Positions 34,838-43,417 of a stretch of 64,000 nt of DNA are shown piece after piece. Position 1 is the stretch's first letter, and each line of letters starts with the position of its first letter. The position numbers and the translations under genes were made by a program. The stretch is from assembly GCF_001998865.1 (NCBI RefSeq), contig NZ_CP019607.1:2790001-2854000 (forward strand), written 5' to 3'. Below the pieces are notes generated by a model that was not told the DNA's origin, made no database searches, and saw only the letters and a program-made list of their open reading frames with translations. Origin of the DNA: Tessaracoccus flavescens. GTDB taxonomy: Bacteria > Actinomycetota > Actinomycetes > Propionibacteriales > Propionibacteriaceae.

Positions 34838-36123
34838 AGTGATCTGAGCCGGTAGTTGACGAGGTTGCGGAAGCCGAGCGCGATGCCGCGGAGGTGTTCG
34901 AGCCGGCCGTTGATGGCTTCGGTGGGTCCGTTGCTGGAGCCGGGGTGGTCGAACCACGCCAGGATGTCGTCGCGTCGCTTTTCGAGTGTCCTGCCGAGTT
35001 GGGCGAGCTCTTCCAGCCCGGCCGGGACAGCGGTCTTGATCCGGTCGATCACCGAGGTGAGCAGCTTCTTCCCGACGTCGGCGTCGGGGTGTCGGTAGGC
35101 GTCGATGATGTCTTGGTAGGTCAGCCAGGTGACCTCGAGGGGGACTGCTTCATCGATGGCCCACAGTGCTGACAGGCGGGCCTTCTGCTTGTCGGTGAGT
35201 AGCGCCCGGCCGGTGCGCAGGGTACGTCGGGCCTTGTAGAGCGGATCATCGGCTCGGCCGCGGCCGCCGGTGAGTTCACGTTGGACGCGTTGTCGGGTGG
35301 CGTTCAGCTTGTCGCCCGCCAACGCGACCACGTGGAAGGGGTCCATCACGGCGGTGGCGTCGGGGACGGCTTCGGCGGCGGCGGTCTTGAAGCCGGTGAT
35401 GCCGTCCATCGCCACGATGGCGACCCGGGCCCGGAACTGGTCGGTCTGAGCCTCCAGCCAGGTCTTGAACGCCTTCTTCGAGCGACCCTCGACCAGGTCC
35501 AGCAGCCGGGCGGGGCCGGTGTCGTCCCGGATCGGGGTGAGGTCGATGATCACGGTCACGTACTTGTCGCCCTTGCGGGTGTGTCGCCAAGCGTGCTCGT
35601 CGACGCCGACGACCTCGACGCCGTCGAGCCGTCCCGGGTGGTCGATGAGGAGCTGGGTCCCGACGTCGGTCACGGCCATGTGGGCGGTGTCCCAGCTGAT
35701 GCCCAGCACGGCGGCGACACCGCTGATCGGGGTGTGATCGAGCACGACTTGGCACAGGGCCCACCAGTCCGCGGCCCTGGTCAGCTTCGACCGCGGTCGG
35801 GCCACCGTCTTCAGCGAATGCCGCCACACCCGCCCACACCCATCGCAGCGGAACCGGGGCACCCGGACCGACAGCCACGTCGGCCGTCGGCCCACGGGCA
35901 GGTGGGTGAACCGGCGTAGCACCTGGTCGTGCACCCGGCCCCCAGCGCCGCAGCGGGGACATCGGTCATCGACGGTGACGAGCGAGCAGAACAGGATCGC
36001 CTTGTCCGGCCAGATCTGCTGGGCGTCGACCCGCAGCCCGAGGGCGTCAACCCGAGCGAAGGTGGTCAGATCCGGGCTGGTGACCGGCGGGCAGGCGGGC
36101 GTCGTTGAGGTAGCGTCAGACAT
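34756..36123 (-). CDS. ISL3-family transposase (copy B), C-terminus extended into copy A
   Basis: It has the ISL3 plan (CPRCGAGGRVHD, CGRVWRHSLK, VVGVDEHAWRHTR, VAMDGITGF, SNGPTEAINGRLEHLRG) and is diverged from copy A. After NYRLRSL the frame reads about 26 residues encoded by copy A's inverted repeat and flank, so the natural ending is lost. ATG 36123 is used; an upstream in-frame start at 36159 exists. Confidence 0.85.
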   Translation of the reverse strand: MSDATSTTPACPPVTSPDLTTFARVDALGLRVDAQQIWPDKAILFCSLVTVDDRCPRCGAGGRVHDQVLRRFTHLPVGRRPTWLSVRVPRFRCDGCGRVWRHSLKTVARPRSKLTRAADWWALCQVVLDHTPISGVAAVLGISWDTAHMAVTDVGTQLLIDHPGRLDGVEVVGVDEHAWRHTRKGDKYVTVIIDLTPIRDDTGPARLLDLVEGRSKKAFKTWLEAQTDQFRARVAIVAMDGITGFKTAAAEAVPDATAVMDPFHVVALAGDKLNATRQRVQRELTGGRGRADDPLYKARRTLRTGRALLTDKQKARLSALWAIDEAVPLEVTWLTYQDIIDAYRHPDADVGKKLLTSVIDRIKTAVPAGLEELAQLGRTLEKRRDDILAWFDHPGSSNGPTEAINGRLEHLRGIALGFRNLVNYRLRSLALHRRQWSQGRHLSDPARWRSGGSGW

Positions 36124-36231
36124 GGGCCTTGTTGTTGCTGGATGGGATTCGACACCCACATCCTCGCGGCGACAAGGCTCCTCAACGCTCAGCCCGCGCC
36201 GTCACCCACCCACCCTCGATTGGGAAGAGCC
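34838..36231 (-). mobile_element. ISL3-family element (copy B), one end missing
   Basis: The right end CGATTGGGAAGAGCC is intact at 36231. The other end, after the transposase C-terminal codons, is replaced by copy A. Copy B therefore lacks its 3' inverted repeat and cannot move alone. Confidence 0.85.
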
Positions 36232-36247
36232 GTGTTACTCTTTGGGC

Positions 36248-36823
36248 ATGGTGGTACGCCGTTTGGAAAGCCTTGGTCTGATTATCGGACCCTTGCTGTT
36301 CGCCCTGTCACCGCTCTTCTGGATCGACGGACACTATGGAGTGACCGGCGGGCTTCTCATTGCCATAGCCGCCGTGCCCTGGGTGTACGGACTCATTGGG
36401 GAATACAACGCCCTCCGCCCCCGGTTTCCCCTTCTGTCGGGGCTATGGATGCTTCTGGTGCTGATCGGCATGTTCGGCACCGTCGCGTTCGGGCTGCAAG
36501 GCGTGTTTGAGAGTGTGTTCGGTATCACCGAGTTTCGCTCGCTAGCTACTTTCGACATCTACCCACTCCCGGTGGCTATTGTGCTGATTCTGGCCGGACC
36601 GCTCTTTCCGGTCGCGCTTTTGTCCTTGGGCGCAATGCATTGGTGGACCGGGCTCACGCCCCGCTGGAGCGCTGTGTCGTTGGTATTTGCGGCGGCTGCG
36701 TTCCCGGTTGCGCGGATATCTCGATCTGTCCCAGTTGCGTTCATCGCTGACCTCGTCATGCTCGCAGCCTTCTGTGTGGTCGCCTGGTTTGCCTGGCATC
36801 GAAGGGACGAGGAATCCATATAA
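36248..36823 (+). CDS. multi-pass membrane protein of unknown function
   Basis: 191 aa with about six hydrophobic helices (LGLIIGPLLFALSPLFWIDG, GGLLIAIAAVPWVYGL, LLVLIGMFGTVAFG and others). Codon use is less GC-biased than in core genes, a sign of transfer. ATG 36248 lies 17 bp beyond an ISL3 end with a weak RBS, so the promoter may have been displaced. Confidence 0.65.
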   Translation: MVVRRLESLGLIIGPLLFALSPLFWIDGHYGVTGGLLIAIAAVPWVYGLIGEYNALRPRFPLLSGLWMLLVLIGMFGTVAFGLQGVFESVFGITEFRSLATFDIYPLPVAIVLILAGPLFPVALLSLGAMHWWTGLTPRWSAVSLVFAAAAFPVARISRSVPVAFIADLVMLAAFCVVAWFAWHRRDEESI

Positions 36824-36895
36824 CTTGCGGCTTGCGCTCAATGATGCAGAACTCTGACCCTGATTTCCAGAACATCGCAAGAAAGGTGCGCTCCC

Positions 36896-37432
36896 ATGAC
36901 CACCCACTTCTATACTGCTTCAAGCCTCGACTGGTTCATCGCCACCCCCGAGCATTCCCTTGAGTGGCTGTTCAAGCAGGACTTCGATTTCGAAGGCCCC
37001 ATGGCATACCCAGAGTTCGTGAAAGGAATTGGCGCTCTCTTCATGGGTGCTTCCTAGTATGAGTGGCTACTGAGCAACCAAGATGAGTGGGGCTACGAGC
37101 AGCCGGTCTGGGTATTCACTCATCGCGACCTGCCCGTTCCAGAAGGCGCAGATATCCGCTTTGTTCAGGGTTCAGTGACGCAGGCTCACGCAGAGGCCGT
37201 CCTAGCTGCGCAGGGAAAAGATATTTGGGTGGTGGGCGGTGGCGACCTTGCTGGCCAGTTCGCAGATGCTGAGCTACTCGACGAAGTCTGGGTACAGTTC
37301 GCGCCGGTAACACTTGGTTCCGGCCAGCCTCTCCTTCCGCGAAATCTGCAACTCGAAATCATTGACCACGCTCGCAATCGCGATTTCATTTGCATTCGAT
37401 ACCGGGTACTCCGAGAGACGCCTCACCCGTAG
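36896..37432 (+). pseudogene. DHFR-like (RibD C-terminal/YyaP) protein with in-frame TAG
   Basis: It starts MTTHFYTASSLDWFIA (AAAGG before the ATG), then TAG 37055-37057 at codon 54, after IGALFMGAS. The same frame continues YEWLLSNQDEWGYEQPVWVFTHRDLP, VVGGGDLAGQFADAELLDEV to a normal stop. This is the DHFR-like 'dihydrofolate reductase family' fold, single-codon interrupted. Composition is less GC-rich than core. Confidence 0.75.
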
Positions 37433-37586
37433 ATCTTGAAATCCGCCGCAGACTCGCGCGCAGGCAGGAAGTGATCCACAGAATCGATCACTTGACAGAC
37501 TGGAAAGTGATAGCTTAATCGGCTCTTCACAGAAGTGAGTGGATCAGGGGTCTGAACCCGCCAGCGTCGAGTAGGCATCTGGCGAC

Positions 37587-37671
37587 GGTATGTCGACCTC
37601 GGGGTTATGTTGACCGACGTCGTGGGGTGCCTGTTCCAGTGCGGGTTGGGGCCTGATCCGGTCAACATAAC
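37587..37671. repeat. left 85-bp inverted end of the recombinase element
   Basis: It contains its own inverted pair GTTATGTTGACCG (37604-37616) and CGGTCAACATAAC (37659-37671), 42 nt apart. Such half-sites are what a tyrosine recombinase would bind. Confidence 0.85.
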
Positions 37672-37751
37672 GATGAATGCTCGGGTCGGGGTTCGCTTGA
37701 TCTGACCGGGCGATCGTTGGGATCGCCTGGCTTCGGGTCAGGAGGACCAAG

Positions 37752-38765
37752 ATGGTGATTCATCGTGATCAGTGCCGCGCTGACGCGCGGGACGTGCTGG
37801 ACGAGTTCGAAGCGTGGCTGCTGCGGGAACGGTCCACGCAAGAGGGCACCGCTGCTGCCTACGCCGACACGTTCCGGCTCCTGCTGACCTACGCCCAGCA
37901 GGCCACCGGGATCGCCCCGTCGGCGTTGACCCTGGCCGATCTGGACGCGGACCTGATCGGCGGATTCCTCCAGCATCTGGAAACCGAGCGCGGCAACTCC
38001 GCCGCGACCCGCAACGCCCGCCGGGCCGCGCTGCGGTCGTTCTTCAGCTACGCCAGCTACCGGGCACCCGACGCGATCGCAACGATCAGCCAAGTCCTCG
38101 CGATCCCCGCGAAACGCACCAAGACCACCCTCGTGTCGTTCCTGACCGCTGCCGAAGCCGAAGCCCTCATCGCAGCCCCGGACACCGGCACCTGGCTCGG
38201 GCGCCGAGACCGGCTCCTGCTGCACCTGGGCATCCAAACCGGACTCCGCGTCAGCGAGCTGACCAGCCTGCACATCGACAGCATCCAGATCGGCCCGCAC
38301 AGCCAGCTCGAATGCATCGGCAAGGGCCGCAAGCAACGCGTGATCCCACTCCAGAAGAACACCGTCCAACTCCTCAACGCCTGGTTCGGCGAGCTTCCAC
38401 CCGTACCGGACGGGCCACTGTTCCCGACCCACGCCGGGACGCCACTGACCAGGGCTGCGGTCGGCAAGCTCATCGCCCGTCATACCGCTGCCGCGGTCGG
38501 ACGGTGTTCTTCCTTGGCCGAGAAGAACGTCACGCCCCACACGCTGCGGCACACTTGCGCAATGAGCCTGCTGCACGCCGGGATCGACACCGCGAGCATC
38601 GCGCTCTGGCTCGGGCACTCGAACATCCAGACCACGCAGATCTACCTCCACGCCGACCTCGAACTCAAACGACGAACCCTGGAACGCGTCCCCGCCGTCG
38701 ATGAGCGGCCACCGGCCCGCTACCAAGCCTCGGACGCTCTCATCGCGTTCCTCAAGAACCGCTGA
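37752..38765 (+). CDS. tyrosine recombinase/integrase
   Basis: 337 aa. An N-terminal SAM-like core-binding domain (residues 15-105) precedes the catalytic domain with R166 (GLRVSEL), K in GKGRKQR, H263-x-x-R266 (HTLRHT), H289 (LGHSN) and Y298 (QIYLH). All catalytic residues are present. It most resembles XerC/D-like single recombinases rather than phage integrases with arm-binding domains. Confidence 0.93.
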   Translation: MVIHRDQCRADARDVLDEFEAWLLRERSTQEGTAAAYADTFRLLLTYAQQATGIAPSALTLADLDADLIGGFLQHLETERGNSAATRNARRAALRSFFSYASYRAPDAIATISQVLAIPAKRTKTTLVSFLTAAEAEALIAAPDTGTWLGRRDRLLLHLGIQTGLRVSELTSLHIDSIQIGPHSQLECIGKGRKQRVIPLQKNTVQLLNAWFGELPPVPDGPLFPTHAGTPLTRAAVGKLIARHTAAAVGRCSSLAEKNVTPHTLRHTCAMSLLHAGIDTASIALWLGHSNIQTTQIYLHADLELKRRTLERVPAVDERPPARYQASDALIAFLKNR

Positions 38766-38775
38766 ACCCCGCACG

Positions 38776-38860
38776 GTTATGTTGATCGGCTCAGGCCCCA
38801 ACCCGCACTGGAACAGGCACCCCACGACGTCGGTCAACATAACCCCGAGGTCGACATACC
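38776..38860. repeat. right 85-bp inverted end of the recombinase element
   Basis: Inverse of 37587-37671 with two mismatches near the inner edge. Half-sites GTTATGTTGATCG (38776-38788) and CGGTCAACATAAC (38831-38843). Confidence 0.85.
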
Positions 38861-38864
38861 ATAG

Positions 38865-38886
38865 CTTATGCGGAATTCCGCATAAG
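38865..38886. repeat. 22-bp perfect palindrome at the right junction
   Basis: Half-site CTTATGCGGAA followed by its inverse. It is AT-richer than everything around it and absent at the left end. It may be a crossover site, or sequence carried from a previous insertion site. Confidence 0.7.
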
Positions 38887-39389
38887 CGACGTAGTTGACG
38901 ATGCTGCGGAAGCCTCGGGCTGTGCCGCGGAGGTGTTCGAGCAATCCGTTGATCGCTTCGGTGGGGCCGTTCGAGGTGCCGGGGTGGTCGAAGAACGCGA
39001 GGATGTCATCGCGGCGCCGTTTCATCGTCTGCCCGAGCGAGCGGAGCTCGTCGAGGCCGGCGGGAACCCCGGCCTTGATGGCGTCGATCACCCGGGTCAT
39101 GATCTTCTTCCCCTCGGCTGGGTCGGGGGCCTGGTAGGCGTCGATCACGTCCTGGTAGATGCTCCAGGTGACCTCGAACGCGACATGCCGCTCGTCGGCG
39201 AGGACCTTCGCGAGCCGGTGCTGCTGCTTCTCTGTGAGCAGCGAAGCGCGGGTGCGGGCGACGCGTCGGATGCCGTAGAGCGGGTCACCGGAGCGGCCCC
39301 GATGCCCCAGTGTCTCTTGCTGGATGCGTTGCCTGCAGCGGTCGAGCTTGTCACCGACCAGGGCCACGACATGATACGGATCCATTACG

Positions 39390-40855
39390 GGCTCTTCGTA
39401 CTTGCGGTGGGTCGGGGGCGACACGCCGGGTGAGCGGGGTGGGCTGAGGTAGGGGTCGGGGCCCTCAGGATCAGGAGTTACCAAGCTTCTTATCCACCGA
39501 GGACCCCGACTGTGTCTGAGCCTACGACGTGTGCTGCGCGCTGCCCCCATGACGACGCCTACTGCGACAACTGTGACCGTCTGGTCGGCTTGCCCGGCGT
39601 GCACGTCATCGGAGTGGACCGGCGACCTGCCGGGCTGGTGGTCGAGGTCGAGTCCCCACCAGCGATGATGGGCTGCCCGACCTGCGGGGTGGTAGCCCGC
39701 AGCCATGGCCGACGGACGCTCACCTTGGTCGACATCCCCTGCTTCGGAGCCCCGACACGCGTGCGTTGGCGCAAACGCACGTGGACGTGTCCCGAGCCGT
39801 CCTGTCCCGTAGGGGTGTTCACCGAGCAGGACGAACAGATCGCCAAGCCACGCGCGATGCTCACCACCCGGGCGTGTCGCTGGGCGACCGAGCAGGTCCG
39901 ACGCGAGCACGCCAGCATCGCCGGGCTGGCTCGGCAGTTGGCCACCACGTGGCGGACTGTGTGGACCAGCATCGAGCCGATCCTGCAGCGTGCCGCCGCT
40001 GATGAGTCCCGGTTCGCCGGCGTGACCACGCTTGGGGTGGATGAGCACCTGTGGCACCACGTGAGCCCCCGCAAGCGTGGCCCCAAGGAGCTCACCGGCA
40101 TGGTCGACCTCACTCGTGACAAGGACGGACGCGTCCATGCCCGGCTGCTCGATCTGGTGCCGGGACGTTCGGGCACCGTGTACAAGACGTGGCTCGACCA
40201 GCGCGGGAAGGGGTTCAAGGCCGGGGTCGAGGTCGCCACCCTGGACCCGTTCCGCGGCTACAAGAACGCCATCGACGACAAGCCCGCCGACGCCACCGCC
40301 GTCCTTGATGCGTTTCATGTGGTCGCTCTGGCCAGCCGGGCCGTAGATGAGGTCCGCCGCCGCGTGCAGCAGGAGATCCACGGCCACCGGGGTCGTTCCG
40401 GCGACCCGCTCTACGGGATCCGTAACATCCTGCGTTGCGCGGCCGAACGGCTCACAGACAAGCAACACGCCCGCCTCGCCGCGGCGATCGCCGCCGATGA
40501 CCGCCACGACGCCGTCCACGTCGCCTGGCAGTGCGCCCAGAAGGTTCGAGCCGCCTACGCCCACCCCGACCCAGCCAAGGGCCGCCAGATTGCCGAGCAA
40601 GTCGTCGACGGGTTCCCCTCCTGCCCGATCCCCGAGATCGCCCGACTCGGCCGCACCCTCAGACAGTGGAAAGACGCCTTCCTGGCCTACTTCGACACCG
40701 GCCGCGCATCCAATGGCGGCACCGAGAGCATCAACGGGCTCATCGAGCTCCACCGACGCATCGCCAGAGGCTTCCGCAACCGCGAGAACTACCGACTACG
40801 CATGCTCCTCATCGGCGGCGGACTCAACCTCGACCCACCGCAGGTATGAAGAGCC
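39390..40855 (+). mobile_element. ISL3-family element (copy D) nested in copy C
   Basis: Left end GGCTCTTCGTACTTGCGG at 39390 and inverse GTATGAAGAGCC ending 40855. Flanks CCATTACG and ACATTACG match at 7 of 8, an ISL3-sized target duplication. Confidence 0.9.
39512..40849 (+). CDS. ISL3-family transposase (copy D)
   Basis: 445 aa, a different subgroup from copies A-C. It has zinc-ribbon CPTCGVVARSHG and CPEPSCPVG, catalytic core LGVDEHLWHHV, ATLDPFRGYKNA, DAFHVVAL, and SNGGTESINGLIELHRR. It ends MLLIGGGLNLDPPQV 6 bp before the inverted repeat end. GTG 39512. Apparently active. Confidence 0.92.
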   Translation: MSEPTTCAARCPHDDAYCDNCDRLVGLPGVHVIGVDRRPAGLVVEVESPPAMMGCPTCGVVARSHGRRTLTLVDIPCFGAPTRVRWRKRTWTCPEPSCPVGVFTEQDEQIAKPRAMLTTRACRWATEQVRREHASIAGLARQLATTWRTVWTSIEPILQRAAADESRFAGVTTLGVDEHLWHHVSPRKRGPKELTGMVDLTRDKDGRVHARLLDLVPGRSGTVYKTWLDQRGKGFKAGVEVATLDPFRGYKNAIDDKPADATAVLDAFHVVALASRAVDEVRRRVQQEIHGHRGRSGDPLYGIRNILRCAAERLTDKQHARLAAAIAADDRHDAVHVAWQCAQKVRAAYAHPDPAKGRQIAEQVVDGFPSCPIPEIARLGRTLRQWKDAFLAYFDTGRASNGGTESINGLIELHRRIARGFRNRENYRLRMLLIGGGLNLDPPQV

Positions 40856-41739
40856 ACATTACGGTGGTGACGGTGTCGATGGCTTCGACGGCGGCGCTCT
40901 TGTAGCCGGTGAATCCGTCCATCGCGACGATCTCCACTCGGTTCCGAAACGAGTCGGTCTGGGCTTCGAGCCAGGTCTTGAACGCCTGCTTCGAGCGGCC
41001 CTCGACCACGGCCAGCAGGCGTGAGGGACCGGTTCTGGTCCTTGTCGGGGTCAGGTCGATGATGACGGTGACGTACTTGTCGCCGTGTCGTGTGTGTCGC
41101 CACGCGTGCTCATCGACGCCGACAATGGTGACCCCATCAAGCCGGTCTGGGGTGTCGATGAGCAGTTCGGTGCCGGCGGCCAGGATCGCGTCCGAGGCGG
41201 TGTTCCAGGCGACGCCGAGGTTGGCCGCGACCCGGGCGATCGACATCCGGTCGACCACGACCTGCTTGACCGCCAACATGATCGCGTCACGCGACAGCTT
41301 CCCCTTCGACGGCGCCGCCGCCGTGATGCTGTGACGCCAGATCCGTCGACACGGTACGCACCGGTAGCGAGGGACGACGATCTCCAGGATGGTGGGCTTC
41401 CAGCCGAACGGCACGTGCGCGAGCCGGCGCAGCACCGCATCATGCCGGGCGCCGTCCCGGCCGCACCCGCGGCATGGCTCGGCGGTGGTGGTGGGGCGGC
41501 ATCGCAGGACGGTGTGATCTGGTTCGACGCGTTGCGCGGTGACGGTCAGGCCGAGACGATCCAGTCGGCAGAACGTATCGAGGCAGGGTGGGGTAGCGTT
41601 TCGCACAAGGGCCCTTGGGTTTTCAGATGTGGCTTAGACACCTTCATCCTGCCAACCCGAGGGCCCCCACCTGCCCCCGACCCCGCCGAGTCCAGCGGGT
41701 CGGGCCGGTCACCCGCACCCCTTCACTCCACCGCCATCT

Positions 41740-42321
41740 GTGAAGAGCCGCATTATCGCGATCACCGGTATCTCGGGCCTCATCTCTGGCGCGATCTCAA
41801 TGGCGCTTGGCGAATACACCTCCGTGCGGACGCAGAACGAGCAGCTTCAAGTTGAGATCGACACCGAGCGCGACGCCCTCACTCGCAATCCAGAAGGCGA
41901 GGAGGCCGAACTCTCGATCATGTTCGAGTCGCTCGGCATGCACCCTAGTAGTACAGCTCGCGATGCCGCTTCACAGGTGCACGCGAACACCGAACAGGCG
42001 CTCAGAGTGCACCTCGCGCACGAACTTGGCTTGAGCCCCGACGAAAAGCAATCGCCGAGGGTGGCGGCAATCGCATCTCTTGTCTCCTTTAGTAGCGTGG
42101 GTGCGATTATCCCGGTCCTTCCGTTCCTGATCGGCTTCGGAACCCTCGGGTGGGGGCTCCTCTTCGGCGGAGTGGGTCTTCTCGCTGCGGGCTTCGCTGC
42201 CGCAAAGTTCACTGACCGCAACCCCTTCGCGAGCGCGGGCCGCCAGCTGCTCTTCGGCGGCATCGCCGTCGCGGCCACCTATGGCATTGGTACGCTCCTC
42301 GGGGTCTCACAACTCGGTTAA
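41740..42321 (+). pseudogene. VIT1/CCC1-family transporter, N-terminus removed by ISL3 copy C
   Basis: From about 41750 the sequence is VIT1-like: GLISGAISMALGEYTSVRTQNEQLQVEIDTE, then two to three membrane helices (GAIIPVLPFLIGFG, LLFGGVGLLAAGF, AAKFTDRNPFASAGRQLLFGG). The first ~40-50 residues with the first helix are missing; the ATG at 41740 lies in the IS end. VIT1/CCC1 proteins move Fe2+ or Mn2+. Confidence 0.8.
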
Positions 42322-42434
42322 TCGGCGAAGATCGAGCCCACACTCTTCAGCAGCGCCCAATTGGCTTGGTGATCCTCAAAATCACGCGATCCTCGCAATT
42401 CGAATCTCTGCTGTGGCCGTAGGCTTAATAACGC

Positions 42435-42773
42435 ATGCCAAGCCCGGAGTTCGTCGACGCAGTGCTCGACGTCATCAGGCGCATCCCGCCAGGGCGCGTC
42501 ATGACATACGGTGACATTGCGCACGCACTTGGGTCCAACGCTCCGCGGGCAGTCGGTCGAGTGCTCGCCTACTACGGCCACGCCGTCACCTGGTGGCGAG
42601 TCGTGCCGGCGAGTGGACTGCCACCGCAGGGACACAGTCGTCTCGCCCTTCCCCGCTACCTTGAAGAGGGCACACCGCTCAGGTGCCAGGTATCGGAGGA
42701 CGACTACCGCATCGCTCTGTCATCGGCCCGACTCAGCTACGATCATGAAATTTACTCGGAGGTTGCCCCTTGA
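42435..42773 (+). CDS. MGMT-family alkyltransferase-like protein
   Basis: 112 aa with the DNA-binding core RRIPPGRVMTYGDIAHALG and AVGRVL. The position of the MGMT active cysteine reads TWWRVVPASG, Trp in place of Cys, as in ATL proteins that bind but do not repair O6-alkylguanine. ATG 42435. It overlaps the next gene. Confidence 0.85.
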   Translation: MPSPEFVDAVLDVIRRIPPGRVMTYGDIAHALGSNAPRAVGRVLAYYGHAVTWWRVVPASGLPPQGHSRLALPRYLEEGTPLRCQVSEDDYRIALSSARLSYDHEIYSEVAP

Positions 42774-43417
42774 ACCGTAATGCCCCACGACGAGGCGCAT
42801 CAAAAGGCAGCCCTCTGAGGTCGATCAAGCGACCGCAGTCAGCTGGCAAGAAGGCCGGGGCCGCCTCGAAAAAGCAGGCCGCTGCCAAGGCAACGCCCAA
42901 ACCGGAACGGGTGGAGCTGCCGACGCTGCAGCTCGGCTTCGTGCGCGGCGTGGCCCCAAGCAAGTGGGCCGAGCGTTGGGCGCGAGCAGTGCGAGAACAA
43001 CCGTTGGAACTCGTGCCTGTGGACCTGCACGAGGTTGAGAACGCCCGCACAGAGTTCGATGTATTGCTAGAACGAGTTGCACCCGGAGCTATTCCCGCGG
43101 GAAGCGAGGCGGCAGCGCGCACCCGGCACGCGATGCACCTCTACAACGAGACCATCGCTCTTGTGGTTCCGGCAGATCACGAGCTCGCGAAGCTGGGAGA
43201 GATTGATCTCGAGGATCTCTCCTTATTGACGCTCCTCGCACACCCGGATCACTTCGCCGAGTGGCCCGAACCCCAGGAGTGGAAAGACCCTTCTTGGACG
43301 CCACGAAACGCCAAGGCAACACTCGAGCTCGTAGCGACTGGGCTCGGCGGCGCGCTCATGGCGCAGCCCCTGGCCAGGCACCTCTCTAACAAGCGTGTGC
43401 ACGCCGTGATTCCCTGA
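42770..43417 (+). CDS. LysR-type substrate-binding domain protein, C-terminus cut by IS
   Basis: TTG 42770 (GGAGG 8 nt upstream) overlaps the ATL stop. A Lys/Ala-rich leader of about 45 residues precedes a LysR-like effector fold (TLQLGFVRGVAPSKWAERWA, IALVVPADHELAKLGEIDLEDL, ATLELVATGLGGALMAQPLARHL). There is no HTH. It stops at KRVHAVIP where the IS begins; relatives run on about 30-40 residues. Confidence 0.75.
   Translation: MNRNAPRRGASKGSPLRSIKRPQSAGKKAGAASKKQAAAKATPKPERVELPTLQLGFVRGVAPSKWAERWARAVREQPLELVPVDLHEVENARTEFDVLLERVAPGAIPAGSEAAARTRHAMHLYNETIALVVPADHELAKLGEIDLEDLSLLTLLAHPDHFAEWPEPQEWKDPSWTPRNAKATLELVATGLGGALMAQPLARHLSNKRVHAVIP

Larger units (their letters stand above)
37587..38886 (+). 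mobile_element. single-gene tyrosine-recombinase element with 85-bp inverted ends
   Basis: It is inserted in copy C with CGAC on both sides (37583-37586 and 38887-38890). Each end is an 85-nt inverted repeat (37587-37671 and 38776-38860) with 2 differences. The right end has 26 extra nt including a 22-bp palindrome. The only gene is a tyrosine recombinase. It looks like a complete compact mobile unit. Confidence 0.85.
37527..41606 (-). pseudogene. ISL3 transposase of copy C in three pieces
   Basis: The N-terminal ~250 codons run from 41606 down to about 40856, the next ~168 from 39389 to 38891, and the last ~20 from 37586 to 37527. Joined, they give a full transposase equal to copy A over most of its length. 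Neither interruption alone leaves an active enzyme. Confidence 0.85.
37521..41749 (-). mobile_element. ISL3-family element (copy C), interrupted twice
   Basis: Ends GGCTCTTCACAGAAG at 37521 and inverse CATCTGTGAAGAGCC at 41749. Inside it sit a tyrosine-recombinase element (37587-38886) and another ISL3 element (39390-40855). Flanks GCTTAATC and GCATTATC agree at 6 of 8, so a target duplication is doubtful. Most of the sequence is identical by eye to copy A, while the transposase N-terminal end differs. Confidence 0.88.

Noticed and set aside
33385..41749. Assembly duplication as the cause of the repeated ISL3 sequence
   Set aside because: The copies differ at one end, have different flanks, and copy C carries two separate insertions with short target repeats, so real transposition explains it better.
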